Shown in pieces: positions 47,094-59,326 of a stretch of 64,000 nt of DNA. A model generated the notes under the pieces. That model saw only the letters and a list, made by a program, of their open reading frames with translations, was not told where the DNA came from and did no database searches. Numbering within the stretch: position 1 is the first letter of the stretch; each line of letters starts with the position of its first letter. The stretch is taken from NCBI GenBank assembly GCA_030159075.1, contig BROG01000264.1, positions 463,501 to 527,500 of the forward strand, given 5' to 3'. The position numbers were made by a program, and so were the translations under genes. This DNA is from Atrina japonica. Taxonomy: Eukaryota; Mollusca; Bivalvia; Pterioida; Pinnidae.

Positions 47094-47361
47094 TGGCACG
47101 CGCTTATATTGACAGAGCTTGGTTGACGCGGCATCCTCATTAAAAATAACCATTTTAAAGGTGGTCTTTAATAAAATATATAAACTGATCTAAGAGCTGA
47201 CTAACATCACTAAACACCGTAAAATTGAAAATATAAACAATACAATACACATCTACGTCGGGCGTATAAATAAACATAAATGACTGTTTGACCATAGTCA
47301 TTAGAACATTTACCAAAACAGAGTATTAGGTATTTTCGTTATCCAGGGTTATCACCCTTGG

Positions 47362-47525
47362 CGCAGGTGTCGATTGTTATGTTATTTGTTTGTGCGTAAA
47401 ATGAGAAAAGTTATCAATTATGACATCATATGTTTACGTCAAAATGACACTGTTTTTTTACATAAAGACATGACGTGACAATCGATGCCTGCTGACATAG
47501 GAGATAACTCTGACTAACGAAAAAA
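47362..47525. mobile_element. Nested palindromic element family D, copy 2
   Basis: Diverged copy with GCAGGTGTCGATTG and CAATCGATGCCTGC as outer arms, and GACATCAT / ATGACGTGACA remnants inside. The flank GAGATAACTCTGACTAACGA matches the outer flank of copy 1 in reverse. Confidence 0.55.
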
Positions 47526-48280
47526 CAGAAGATATCCGTAAACAAACCAACAGTGGCAACAGCCCAGTGGTTGCATATGTTATTAACATAATACCCAAGT
47601 TATGTAATACAATAAAGATAATTATATTTTTATTTCAGGTTTTCACAAGCACATGTACATTAGACTTGGTTTATTTCAGTTAGCATATAAACATATACAT
47701 TGAAATTTGTATATAAAGACCCCTTAGAGACACAACAAAACACTCTTTATATGGAGGTGGTCTTTATGTACACACATGGTACTATAGGGGACCAATATGA
47801 CCAGGTGGTCTTTATACACTGGTCGTCGCTAAAGCAGGTTTTGCTATATAATAACATGTTTCTAAAATATGGTGATGAACAGTCATTATCTACATGATAA
47901 GATACAGTAAAACCTCTTCATAGTGCCCCTTGTTTCATTTGCCACCTCACTTTACTCCATAATTTTGAAAGTCCACTTTTCCAATAATTTTCCCTGGCCT
48001 ATAATTTCAATCAAGGTTTCCCTCAACATATCTCCAAACACCTAATCAAATGGTGGCAGTATAACCAGGTTTTACTGTGTATACAATAAAAAATAACTGA
48101 TACTGGATAATGACCTCAGGCACCTATTTACATCATATATGTAAATTGAAGTAGGATATTAATTACACGTGCACAAAACTAATTAAAATGTATGTACATG
48201 AAATGACAAATAAATCTATATACACTGCACATAACTAATATAGTGGAGGCAAATTCACGTCGGCCTGACTGGCTATTTTA

Positions 48281-48304
48281 ACAACACACACACACACACA
48301 CACA
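48281..48304. repeat. (AC)n microsatellite
   Basis: About 12 AC units. Confidence 0.9.
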
Positions 48305-48589
48305 AAATACGCAGTTGATATGCCATGGTTAAATGCCATGATATAGCATAATTAGAATAACATACGATCCTTTTCATTTTGGTTGGCTTGTCAGGTAAGT
48401 TCACGTGTATTTTACAATATATTACAGTCTTTTAAGTCTATTTATCGTAACTATACTACATGGATATTGATAATTTTCTTTTCTTTCGATGCTGATCTAT
48501 TTTGCACATGATATAATAAATACATATATAAGTACATCATAAATACATATATAATTACATTTTAAAAACCTAAAATTGTCATCTTTTTA

Positions 48590-48850
48590 CAGTGGTTACT
48601 CTTAGACGGATTTGGCTAGACATATTGGAACCATTATTTGGCCTTGTATGATACCACTTTCTCTTTAGAAATTACACCCCTGTTTTAAATTGGAACTCAA
48701 TATAAATATTATAAACATCATACCAAAGCCATAATACTCAAGACGACCACCTCCGTTATCCTGACTCAACCAGCCGAGCTCACTGATGAACTTTGATTGA
48801 CAGAAACGATGGTGTTAAATATTATCAATTTGGATTTGTGTTTATAATAT
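48590..48850 (+). repeat. Hammerhead-bearing repeat, rearranged copy
   Basis: Contains CTGATGA (48783-48789) and GAAA (48803-48806), but the helix I arms no longer match, and a reverse-oriented piece (ATACTCAAGACGACC) sits within it. It looks like two copies inserted head to head. Confidence 0.45.
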
Positions 48851-49131
48851 ACACATGCATATATTGTAGATCGTATATATAAAGGACATAAAGAAAAATA
48901 ACATAATCTGTCACTTATACAAGATATGACATTCTATGGAGTCCATGTATCATCAACGCACAAACAATTTAACATCCACAGAGAAATCACACTGAAATAT
49001 CTGCTGGTATCCGCAGTATACACATTTTGAAAGAGAATGTGTACAATCCATTGATAGCATATGAAAACACTTCTTACATATATGGCATGTTATAACAGTA
49101 TACACAGTTCCTGCAATCCCTGCCATTATTG

Positions 49132-49135
<4 letters not shown>

Positions 49136-49220
<85 letters not shown>
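49136..49220. repeat. (TA)n microsatellite
   Basis: About 42 uninterrupted TA units. Confidence 0.95.
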
Positions 49221-49224
<4 letters not shown>

Positions 49225-49490
49225 TACAACGATTGACAAGTTAAAGCCATACCATCTCACATACTCCCCTGTCAAATACAAGGATCAAATTCGGGTCGCA
49301 TTGGTGAGAAGCGAGTGCGCTAACCACTGCGTTACCCGGATATATATATATATAGTGTAAACTTTATTTATCTTACAACGATTGACAAGTTTAAAGCCAT
49401 TCCATCTCACATACTCCCCTGTCAAATACAAGGATCAAATTCGGGTCGCACTGGTGAGAAGCGAGTGCGCTAACCACTGCGTTACCCGGA
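49221..49490 (-). repeat. Tandem pair of tRNA-like units beside a TA tract
   Basis: Two units of about 120 bases, period about 149 (49221-49340 and 49370-49490), nearly identical. On the minus strand each opens TCCGGGTAACGCAGTGGTTA followed by GCGCACTCGC and a B-box-like GACCCGAATTTGATCC, so the source is a tRNA-derived SINE. Both are flanked by TATATA, suggesting duplication through the microsatellite. Confidence 0.65.
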
Positions 49491-50112
49491 TATATATATG
49501 ATGAACCATAATACATGCAGATTTTGTTACACATTCAGTTCCTTGGATAACATTTTACAACATCAACAGAGTCCTGTAATCCACCATGTCAAACAAGTCA
49601 GGATATTCATCTACTAGTTATCTCACTAATTTCATATAACATTTAAAACCCCATAACCGCTACAAGTTTTTGGGATATATTTCACCGAAAATCATTTATC
49701 CATTTCTTTGATTCAAATACTGTATTTCTTTGTATATACTTTAACCACTTACAATTTGAAAATATAAATGAGTAATAATCGACTAACAAAAGCTATTGTC
49801 TTGACCGATTGAGGACTCTTGGGAAATACTCAGCAGAGTGGCTAATTATTATTTTGATTCAGCTTCATTTCCCTCCTCAAAAAAATTTAACGGTCTATAT
49901 CTGTTCCCATTTGCACAGTGCAGTTTCTTTACTTCTTTCCCATCTTTTTGTATTTAGTAGATTTATTACAGGGTTAAATTTTTTCCTCTACGCGATTGGA
50001 GCGAGTTACTGGTCAACTGGCACGCAACTAAAGCTCATACCCACTTTGGCAGGGCCATGTCTACGCCTGGCTGTTTTGAGACTTTAATAATTGGCAAAGT
50101 CGTACCATTGTT

Positions 50113-50395
50113 TTATGCCTGGCTCAGTCCGTATCGCACTCGATTCTGGATCGCGAGGTCATGAGTTCGAGTCCCGCCGGCGGCAGGTTGGTTTCCTGTC
50201 TTTCGGATGAGACAGTAAAAACTGGAGGTCCCGTGTCACAGTAGGTGTCGGCATGTTTAAGAACCCTCACTGCTCAATGACCGTAAGTGCCGAGCATAGA
50301 CCAAAATTTGAAGCCCTTCACCGGCATTTGGTGACGTCTCCATATGAGTGAAATATTCTTGAGTGGAACGTTAAATAACAATAAACAAACAAACC
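50113..50395 (+). mobile_element. SINE-A copy
   Basis: Full length with tail AATAAACAAACAAA. It lies downstream of the decayed ankyrin tail. Confidence 0.85.
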
Positions 50396-50899
50396 AAAAC
50401 CTTTCTTTTACTGATTCATGGAATGTTAGAATTATAAAATTATTCTCAAATTTGATAACAGTATATCAATATATACTCACCGTCTTAATAGCCACCTCTG
50501 TCAGCGTAGTAATTATTAAGTCCATTCATTCAACAAAAAATAATATGTCATTTCAAACGGTATCAGGAAAATTATCTAGTTTGTAAATATTGTATCTTGA
50601 AAAATAATCTTAACAAACAGGCGATAGATACGAGTCAGCGAGTCAAATTGATGGTAATGTGTCAACCGATTCACCTAGGATTCACTGAAGGAATCTTGAA
50701 TATTACACAACGCTGTCATATTTTTAGTTTTTTGATTTTCTTTTCAGACTGAAATTACTTGCAAACAGAGCATCATTCAGATGTGCATCAATGGGAAAAA
50801 TATAACAAAATCATGTTATCCACCCTGTCGAACAAATTCATAAAACTGTCAAGTTTAAAAAGATATTCATTTTTTAGAATCTAGTATTGTTATCTCACC

Positions 50900-51978
50900 T
50901 TTAGCGTCTTGTTTAAAATTTTGTCCTTTTGCTTATCAAATATCTCACCACTTCAACAGAGTCGTCTTCACACGCATAGTGTAAATTTGATTCTCCTCTC
51001 TGATTTACGATGTCTAACAAATCAGGATATTCATCTGCTAAATACCTCACTATTTCAAGATGACCTTCAATATGTTCAATACATACACTTGTCTTACAAA
51101 TGAATTTTTTTCACCATATCAACAACCCCCTTCACAGGATAAGTACAGGTTTGAAAGCTCTTTCACATCTGTCATGTGTATCAAATCAGGATATTCATCG
51201 GCCAGGTATCTCACCAATTCTAGATGACCTTCATTACATACAGAATGGAGTATTGTTCTTCTGTCTTTTGCAACTTGTTTTTTATTCAGTCATTTGTTAA
51301 TTAAATACTTAACCACATCAAACGAATCCCACACACAATACATACACTTGTCTTACTAATAAACTTTTTCACCATATCAACAGCCCCCTTCACAAGCTAA
51401 GTGCAGGTTTGATATCTCTCTTACATCTGTCATGTGTAAGAAATCAGGATATTCATCAACCAGGTATTTTACTAATTCTAGATGACCTTTAACACATGCA
51501 AAATGTAGTATTGTTATTTTATCTTCAGCAACTTGTTTTACATTCAGTCTTTTATTAATAAAATGTTTTACCACATCAACAGACCACCATCACAAGCATA
51601 GTGCATGTTTGACAACAATCACATTAACAAATCAGGAAATTCATTAACTAGATACATCACCAACTTTACATGACATCCATTACTTGCAGTGTGTAGTATG
51701 CTTTCTTTGTCTTTGGTTACTTGTTTTACATCCATTCCTTTATCAATCAGATATTTCACCACATCAGTAGAACCTACTTCACAAGCAAAGTGTAAATTTG
51801 ATTTCCCACTATCATCTACCATGTGTAACAAGTCTGGATATTCATCAACAATATATTTCACCATTTCTAGATGACCTCCGATACATGCAGAATGTAGTAT
51901 TGTTCTTTTATCTTTAGCAACTTGTTTTACATCCAGACCACTGTTAATCAAATATTTCACAACATCAACAGAGCCCCC
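50900..51978 (-). pseudogene. Decayed 3' ankyrin repeats of the HEPN/ankyrin gene
   Basis: Repeats continue beyond the stop at 51979. The segment 51619-51978 stays in the same frame and reads as normal ankyrin repeats. Just below 51619 a codon is lost at the DLLHM position and the next codon becomes TGA; a one-base deletion follows in GG(S)VDVV. The segment 51377-51574 resumes in the shifted frame and breaks again after CEGG. Down to about 50.9 kb only scattered matches remain. Two stretches about 260 bases apart (from 51081 and 51340) are near copies, so part of the tail arose by tandem duplication. This could be a relaxed, untranslated tail or evidence that the whole locus is a pseudogene. 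Confidence 0.72.
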
Positions 51979-53633
51979 TTAACAAGCATAGTGTAGGTTT
52001 GACAACTCTCTTACATCTACCATGTTTAACAAATCAGGATATTTATCAGCCAGGTATCTCACTAATTCTAGATGCCCTCTAATACATGCAGTATGTAGTA
52101 TTGTTCTTTTATCTTTAGCAACTTGTTTTACATCCAGACCTTTGTTAATCAAATATTTCACAACATCAACAGAGCCCCCTTCACAAGCATAGTGTAGGTT
52201 TGAAAACTCTCTCACATCTGTCATGTGTAAGAAATCAGGATATTCATTTACTAGATACCTCACCAACTCTAGATGGCATCCATTACTTGCAGTGTGTAGT
52301 ATGCTTTCTTTGTCTTTGGTTACTTGTTTTACATCCAGTCCTGTATCAATCAGATATTTCACCACATCAATAGAACCTCCTACACAAGCAAAGTGTAAAT
52401 TTGATTTCCCGCTATCAGTTACCTTGTGTAACAAGTCTGGATATTCATCAACAATATATTTCACCATTTCTAGATGACCTCCGATACATGCAGAATGTAG
52501 TATTGAAATCTTATCTTTAGAAAGGTGTGTTACATCCAGTCCTTTACTGATCAAATATCTCACGATATCAACGGAGCCCCCAAAACAGGCATCGTGCAAA
52601 TTTGACATCCCGTTATGGTCTACCATGTGTAACAAATCTGGATATTCATTAACAAGGAATCGAACTAATTCTAAATGACCATTCTTACATGCAATGTGCA
52701 AATTTGTTCTTTTGTTTTTATCAACATCTTCGACATTCAGTCCATTGTTGACTAAATATTTCACTACGTCGACAGATCCATGCTTACAAGCATAGTGTAG
52801 GGTTGACATCTCGTTATGGTTTACCATGTGTAACAAATCTGGATATTCAGTAACAAGGAATCGAACTAATTCTAAATTACCACTCAGACATGCAGAATGC
52901 AGAATTGTTTTTTTGTTATTAGCAACATGTGTTACATTAATTCCTTTGATAATCAAATATTTCACTACATCGACAGAGCCACCCTCACACGCATAGTGCA
53001 GGTTCGACATTCCGTAGTCATCTAACTTGTCTAACAAGTCCGGATATTCATTAACAATACATTCCACTAATTCCATTTTACCAGAAAAACATACACCATT
53101 TAGTTCCTTTGCTAAAGTTTCCCTATCTATTTTTTTATGTGAAATTAAATATTTCACCAGATCAAGTGAACCACTGAAACAAGCAGACTGTATTACCGAG
53201 GACATCTGTAAATCAGCACCCAGATCTTTAAAATACTTCACCAAAGTGACAGATCCACTCGTTCCAGCCAAATATGAAGAGGCATTTAGGTCCTCTGTTT
53301 GGAATAGATCTGGAAAATGTAAGAGGTATTCTTCAGCCATCTGTTTGACTCCAGTAATACATATCATTTGAAAAACAGAAATATCCGATTTAGGGGAATC
53401 TAATTGACATTTTTCACTGAAGTCAATGTCTGTGTCTAGCAGAGTCGTAAATAATTCCATTTTTGCAGACTTAATAACAAGAAAAAATGTTCTTATATCT
53501 GGTTTGATGCCATTTTGCGATAAAAGTGTGATGATATTGTCATGTCCATTCTGGTGAGCAATGTAAAATGCTCTTTTTAGAATAACTTTGTTAGGGTTAA
53601 AGGAACACACAAACTCAACGAGGTCATAGTTTC
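51979..53633 (-). CDS. Exon 5 of HEPN/ankyrin gene: ankyrin-repeat exon
   Basis: One long exon encodes about 550 residues of ankyrin repeats. The acceptor is placed at 53634 because the frame is closed by a TGA at 53671-53673, no ATG starts the frame, and an AG there gives the phase required by exon 4; the local acceptor (CAAAAAAG) is weak. The first repeats are diverged; from about 53.1 kb the repeats are regular 67-residue pairs (201 bases), e.g. SNLHYACEGGSVDVVKYLI followed by TILHSACxGGHLELVRYLV. Ankyrin repeats bind partner proteins, so this is the likely sensor or docking part. The frame ends at a TAA (51979-51981) where sister repeats have GAA (YACEGG), so the stop looks like a recent nonsense change; the same frame continues to 51619. 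Total predicted protein is 856 residues. Confidence 0.85.
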
Positions 53634-54024
53634 CTTTTTTGAACCACACAATAAAAGGATCGAATACATGTCAAAAATTACTTTTCCAAGTTTTTCCAAA
53701 AACAGGAAATTAAATCATGCATCCGTAAAAATCACCATTGTAAATGACGTTACCTATACAAAGTATAGATAGCACAGTTAAGTTTACTAGTTTACTATGG
53801 TATTTTGTAAGAGTATGTACACAAGCCTCCCTGCTGTCGTTTCAGATACCCTCTAGAATAGTATATTTTTAATTTTTGTGACCCGTCATAAAAGTTCTAA
53901 AATAAGCAGATAAAAAATAAAGTGTCCAAATTTAATCTTTGTATTAGCTTTTCGGGATGCGGACAAAAGTGTCTAAATAAATCCATTGGTATCGAATCAA
54001 GCAACAATAATAATTCCAACCTAC

Positions 54025-54069
54025 CAATTTCTTCATTACTTTTAACTATAAGTGGATTCTTCGAAAGTT
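54025..54069 (-). CDS. Exon 4 of HEPN/ankyrin gene (linker)
   Basis: A 45-base exon between acceptor ATATTTCCAG and donor ATTG|GTAGGT encodes ELSKNPLIVKSNEEI. It starts with two bases that complete the codon begun by exon 3, and leaves one base for exon 5. The frame also stays open for about 41 codons past the donor, so an alternative 3' end within this intron is possible. No domain recognised. Confidence 0.5.
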
Positions 54070-55340
54070 CTGGAAATATAGATATAAAATGATAATCATT
54101 ATTTTAATTATTATAGTCATTAATTAGATTTTAATTAATTAACCAAATGTCAACATCATAAAGAATGTTCATCTAATTGTAACTTTCGGTTTGCACTCCG
54201 TTCGTCTGTCAGTCCAATAAATTTTCCGCACTTTATTTCGTCATGCATGAAGATACTGATGTGATATTTGGAATATTTTCCCATGGCCAGATACAGATAA
54301 TTTTGGTTTTGGTCCTTTAACTTAGAAAATCAATGCAAATAACCAGTTTTCCGTTGTTATTTCCCTCACGCTTAAGGTTACAGATAGAGTCGAATGTTCC
54401 GGGCAAATTTTGTTTTTGTTGTTTGCAGAGTTATGGTCCTTCCGCTTAGAAAATTCCCCAAATAATCAGTTTCCCCGTAGTTCATTAGAAAATATTTTGA
54501 TATTTGGTAGATACCCATGACAAACAAATAGGTTTTGATCAGTTATGGTCTAATGGTTTCAGTAATATACTAGTCATGCTTGAAGGTATTGTTTGATACT
54601 TTGTTTATAGTTGTCCCCGTAAATCCATCCCGCATACATATAAAGTGCAATATTTCAAGTTTGGACTGTGATACAATAACCAAACTTGGATTCCCCAAAT
54701 AATCAGTTTCAGTAATAATAGTTATGTGTAGATGTATCTTTCGTGCATGTTTTCTGATTCTCCAACCAATTTGATTTGCTACTCTCCATTGTTGATTTTA
54801 TGTCATTTTTTCACCTAGGCTCATCGTATTTGATGCAGGTATACATCCTAAGTAATCAGAATGTCGCATACAAATATTGTGCTCCTATCACCCTTATTTC
54901 TAGATTTATTACCCATTTGTAGTTTTATTTGTTCTAAGCTCACCATATGTAGTGCAGGTATACATCTCATTTGGGTAGATAGAGTGATTTTGTCATTCCA
55001 TGTATCTTCGTGATAATTTCGGTAGGGGACTGACTATAAATCCTTCGAGACAACAGTTTAATAGAGAAAAGTTTAAACAGGTTTGAGTAATTACGCAAAA
55101 TTGAAAAATGATTTTTTATTTTTTTTTTTAAAAAAGGTAAGAAATCACTGGTACATGTAGGCAACGGGCGTTTTAGTTCATATTGATTTAGATGTTTGAA
55201 ATCTTATGTACTTATCATTCCATAATCTATTATATAGACCGACAGACAGGCAGATATATAATTTACAGATTTATAATTCCTGCAGCAGTTGCCTTCGTGA
55301 TTTTATCAGTCAATATCTCTATAATTTAAATATTACCTAC

Positions 55341-55398
55341 CTATGTCTTTCCGCATTTCATTCTGATCAGCCCGAAGTTCATCAATTTTTTCCAGCAC
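55341..55398 (-). CDS. Exon 3 of HEPN/ankyrin gene: short coiled-coil exon
   Basis: A 58-base exon lies between acceptor ATTCAAACAG and donor GTAGGT. It reads VLEKIDELRADQNEMRKDI plus one leftover base, a heptad-like helix of the type found between HEPN and downstream domains in this family. It enters in phase 0, matching the end of exon 2, and leaves in phase 1, matching exon 4. It was found only by splice-site and phase reading, being too short for an ORF scan. Confidence 0.65.
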
Positions 55399-56089
55399 CT
55401 GTTTGAATATTAAAAGTGCAATTAATGTAGCAATATTAGAACTTTGCAATTTTCTCGAGTATTTACATATGCTTTAACATTTATAGAAATGATTGAACTA
55501 TATTGGTGAATTTCCATTAGCTAAAGGCACACAAGATGTCATTTTGATGAAAAAATATCCTGAGATTTAACCAAATATTTGATTAAAAATGCTGATAAGA
55601 TATATTGTCGTAGAATATTTAAACATATCATGCATAGACTGATATTTCTGAACGCTTTGTTTTGATATTCCAGGTAAAATATAAACGATGACTCGCCCAT
55701 TATTCACATATTTTCTTTTCACAAATACGCTATATAACAAGATTTTTTCAATCTTGGTTAAAATAATTTTATTTGTGTAAAACATCGAATATTTGAAACA
55801 AAAACATTTTTTGACAGATTGTATGTCTTTAAAGTGGCATTAGCTCTGATTTTTCATAAACATGTCTCCTTGGCGTCTGTCGTCCATCGTCCGTCCGGCG
55901 TAAATTTTTTTAAATCTTCTCTGAAACAACCAGGCCATATGGAACTAAACTTGGCCACACATATCCTTGGGGTGTCGAGAAACAAAATTGTATCCAGCAT
56001 GGCCGTCATAGCTATAAAAAGGGGTAAAACTGCAGTTTTTGGCAAATAGTTAAAACACGGAACAAAACGCGTCGAAACTAATTGGCCAG

Positions 56090-57115
56090 AAATGATCAGC
56101 AGTACAAGACCTATCTACCCTAAACATTTCGGAGTCTGATGACCCGATCTTGAGTTATTGCCCCTGAAATGTTGATTTTTAATGATTTTAAGATTTTTTA
56201 GCTATTTTTTTCTAAAATGATACAAAACGCGTCAAAACTAACTGACCAAAACTGACCAGAAGGGCAAGATCTACCGATGCTTAAAAATTCGGAAGAATCT
56301 AATATAATGATTTTGAGTTATGGCACCTGAAATGTTGGCTTTTAGCGTTTTCATAGTTTTTTACTATTATCCCCAAAACCATAATAGCTAGCTATATAAA
56401 TCAAAAGTATAAATTGCAAATATGATCAGTAACACAAGATCTATATATCCTGAAAATTTCTGAAAAATCTGACTTCCTGTTATGGAGAAAAATGCCCCTG
56501 AAACGTTGATTTTTAGCTATTTTCATAATATTTGGTCATTACCTCTAAAACTATAATAGCTAAAATAAAAATATAAATTACAAATATGATCAGTAACACA
56601 AGGTCTATGCAGCCTGAAAATTTCTGAAAAATCCGACTTCCTGTTTTGGAGGTTATGCCTCTGAAATAATGATTTTTAGCGATTTTCATAGTTTTTTACT
56701 ATTATCTCCAAAACTATAGTAGCTAGATAAAAAGAATAAATTGCAAATATGATCAGTAACACAAGATCTGTATATTCTGAAAAATCCAACTTCCTGTTTT
56801 GGAGTTTATGCCTCTGAAATAATGATTTTTAGCGATTTTCATAGTTTTTGACTATTATCTCCAAAACTAAAGAAGCTAGATAAAAAGAATAAATTGCAAA
56901 TATGATCAGTAACACAAGATCTGTATATTCTGAAAAATCCAACTTCCTGTTTTGGAGTTTATGCCTCTGAAATAATGATTTTTAGCGATTTTCGTAGTTT
57001 TTGGCTATTATCTCCAAAACTAAAGAAGCTAGATAAAAAGAATAAATTGCAAATATGATCAGTAACACAAGATCTTTGTAAACTGAATATTCTGAAAAAT
57101 CTTACTTCTTATTTT
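56090..57115. repeat. Degenerate tandem array, unit about 155-165 bases
   Basis: Seven units, each with TGATCAGTAACACAAGATCT (variants), CTGAAAAATC, CTTCCTGTTTTGGAG and TGATTTTTAGCGATTTTC. Later units (from about 56.75 kb) are much more alike than the early ones, suggesting recent local expansion. Confidence 0.75.
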
Positions 57116-57450
57116 TGAGTTATTGCCCTTGCTATTGAATATTTAGCAATTCTCTTGTGATTGGCCCCAAATTGTGCGGCAGATTATCCCCTGCCCTGGA
57201 ATATGAGTTCTATTCAATATAATTATTTACTTTCATTTCCAGCAGTTTGACTGAGCATATGATCCTCCGTCCTAGCGGGTTAGCTGGGATTAGGGTAGCC
57301 CCTGCTCATTTTTCGTTGGGGTTGCAAAGGGTGTTTTATGGGGGATTGATTAAAAAATCCTACAATTTGTTCTTTTTAAGCAGTTTTAAGGAACACATGC
57401 TCCTCAAACCCAATTTGATAATTTTCTCTATTTCTGGCATTTATACTGAA

Positions 57451-57648
57451 CCTCTCACCTCTGGTTCGAATCCCGCTAGGGTCATTTCGAATTAAGTGGG
57501 AAAGTTTGCCAGTTTTCTAACGGAAGGTCGGTGGTCTTTACCCGGGTAACCGGAGTTTCTCCTCCACCAATAAAAACTGGACGCCATCATATGACTGAAA
57601 GATTGTTGAGTATGGCGTAAAACAAAAAATCAAAATCAAATCAAAATA
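57451..57648 (+). mobile_element. SINE-B copy with target duplication
   Basis: 198 bases inserted in the Helitron-like element, flanked by TATACTGAA (57442-57450 and 57649-57657). Contains GGTTCGAATCCCGCTAGGGT and the ATCAAAATCAAATC tail. Confidence 0.82.
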
Positions 57649-58885
57649 TATACTGAAAATTATCAGAAAAAGATAAGATACTATATAGGAAAACTATTAT
57701 ATAGCAGGACTGCAGATTAACCCTTGAAATTCAGGGGCCAGCTGGGCCTCTAAATTAAAACAAACTTTACAGGAATGATGTATGGAAGGTCCTTTACTGA
57801 AATTGCCCATATTTCCCAATCTGCTAAAATCAAGGCCGCCAGCGCAGGACAGAGTTCAAGGTTGAACCCTATGGAAAAACATTTTGATCATCTTCTCTGA
57901 AACTACTGAAGCAAGTTGAACTAAACTATCAAGAAATGATATATGGAAGGCCCTTTACTAAGATTGCTCAAATTTGTCCGATCCGCCAAAAACCATGACT
58001 GCCAGTGCAGGACTTACAACAGTTTAACATTGGACCCTATGAGAAAAAATAATTTGGTTATCTCTAAAACTACAGAACCAAGTTCAACGAAACTTCACAG
58101 GAATGATGCATTTAAGGTCCTTTAGTAAGATTGCTAAAAAATTTCCGATCCAACAAAAACATTGCCGCCAGCGCAAAACATGGTTTAACAATGAACCCAA
58201 AGAGGAAACACATTCAAAGATTTTCTGGACTTCTGAAACCACCAGGCCAAATTGAACCAAACTTAGTCACAATAGTCTTTGGTTGGTCCCCTGTAAAAAT
58301 GCTGTTCAGCAGGTCCACATCCCATCCAAGAAGGCTTCCAACGGGTATAGTGTAGTTTAACGTTGGATTCTATCGGAAACACATATGAAACTGCTTTGCA
58401 AATTGAAATTGCAGTATAGTCAAGGTGAGCTATACAGGCTCCTGGGAGCCTCTAGTTACTACTTAGATTGATATACAATAATAAAAAAGAGATATACACA
58501 GGTATAAAAATTCTTAAATTCCTATATACATGTATTTTGTGAAAATTATGTGTGAAACTAGGTTTGGTCCTTTTTTAATTGCAATTGACTATTTATATAT
58601 GAATACCACACTAAACCTGGCCTTATTTTAACACAATATATAGGAATATAAGATTTCTTTATGCTTGTGTATAGCTCATCGTTACTGTAAATCAAATACT
58701 AGAAATAAAAGTAGAAAAAAATCGAAATAATTTTTGGCAAGCACAGCTAATGCCCCTTTAAATAACTACATTATAATTTGTATGTAATCGGGAAAAGCAT
58801 GGGTATTTTACAAGCTTTGACTTTGTACACAGTTGCTCACAATGACATTTACTCAGTCTACGTGCTATATAAAGTCTATACGTAC

Positions 58886-59074
58886 CCTTGTCGCCAATGA
58901 CTCCATTTTTCTCCCCTCATTCTGGACAACGGCTGTTATTCTATCAGCCTCCTGTTGAGCTAAATCTGATTGTCTTCTCCCCTCTTTTTGTACACAGCTT
59001 TGTATACTGGCCGCCAAGTTCTGTTGGCTTTCCTCGAAAACCTCTTTAAAACCTTCCAACTGGTGACGTGAGTT
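58886..59074 (-). CDS. Exon 2 of HEPN/ankyrin gene: coiled-coil segment
   Basis: The exon has 63 codons, is phase 0 at both ends, and is bounded by acceptor TTTACATCAG and donor AGG|GTACGT. It encodes a charged, Gln- and Glu-rich helix (HQLEGFKEVFEESQQ... to ...NEGRKMESLATR), very probably a coiled coil that links the HEPN domain to the repeats and may drive self-association. It joins in frame to exon 1 (ends phase 0 at 60196) and to exon 3. The intron to exon 3 is about 3.5 kb and holds a Helitron-like element with a SINE inside it. Confidence 0.75.
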
Positions 59075-59244
59075 CTGATGTAAATGAAAACAGTCAAACA
59101 AATAGTAAAGCAAAAATTTTGATATAAAATTATAAGATCTGTCAAAATACAATGGACATTTTTATAATAGGCCATCGGTCTAAATTGTCGCCCGATTCAA
59201 GTGACTCAAAGTGTCAGAAACGTTAAAGGGAGATAACTAGGGGA

Positions 59245-59248
<4 letters not shown>

Positions 59249-59324
<76 letters not shown>
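59249..59324. repeat. (TA)n microsatellite
   Basis: About 37 TA units in intron 1 of the HEPN/ankyrin gene. Confidence 0.95.

Positions 59325-59326
<2 letters not shown>

Larger units (their letters stand above)
55832..58455. mobile_element. Helitron-like element in intron 2 of the HEPN/ankyrin gene
   Basis: The right end has a perfect hairpin GGCTCC-TG-GGAGCC (58437-58450) followed by CTAG (58452-58455) and T, the canonical Helitron 3' terminus. The left limit is approximate (GGCATTAGCTCTGATTTTTC). It includes seven degenerate tandem units of about 155-165 bases between about 56090 and 57110. A SINE is inserted at 57451-57648. No Rep/helicase frame, so non-autonomous. Confidence 0.55.

Noticed and set aside
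52223..53371. Plus-strand frames of 61-114 codons opposite the ankyrin exon
   Set aside because: Antisense shadows of the 201-base ankyrin repeat.
51075..53650. CRISPR-like array in the ankyrin region
   Set aside because: The regular 201-base period encodes protein repeats with codon-level variation; there are no short repeats with unique spacers.
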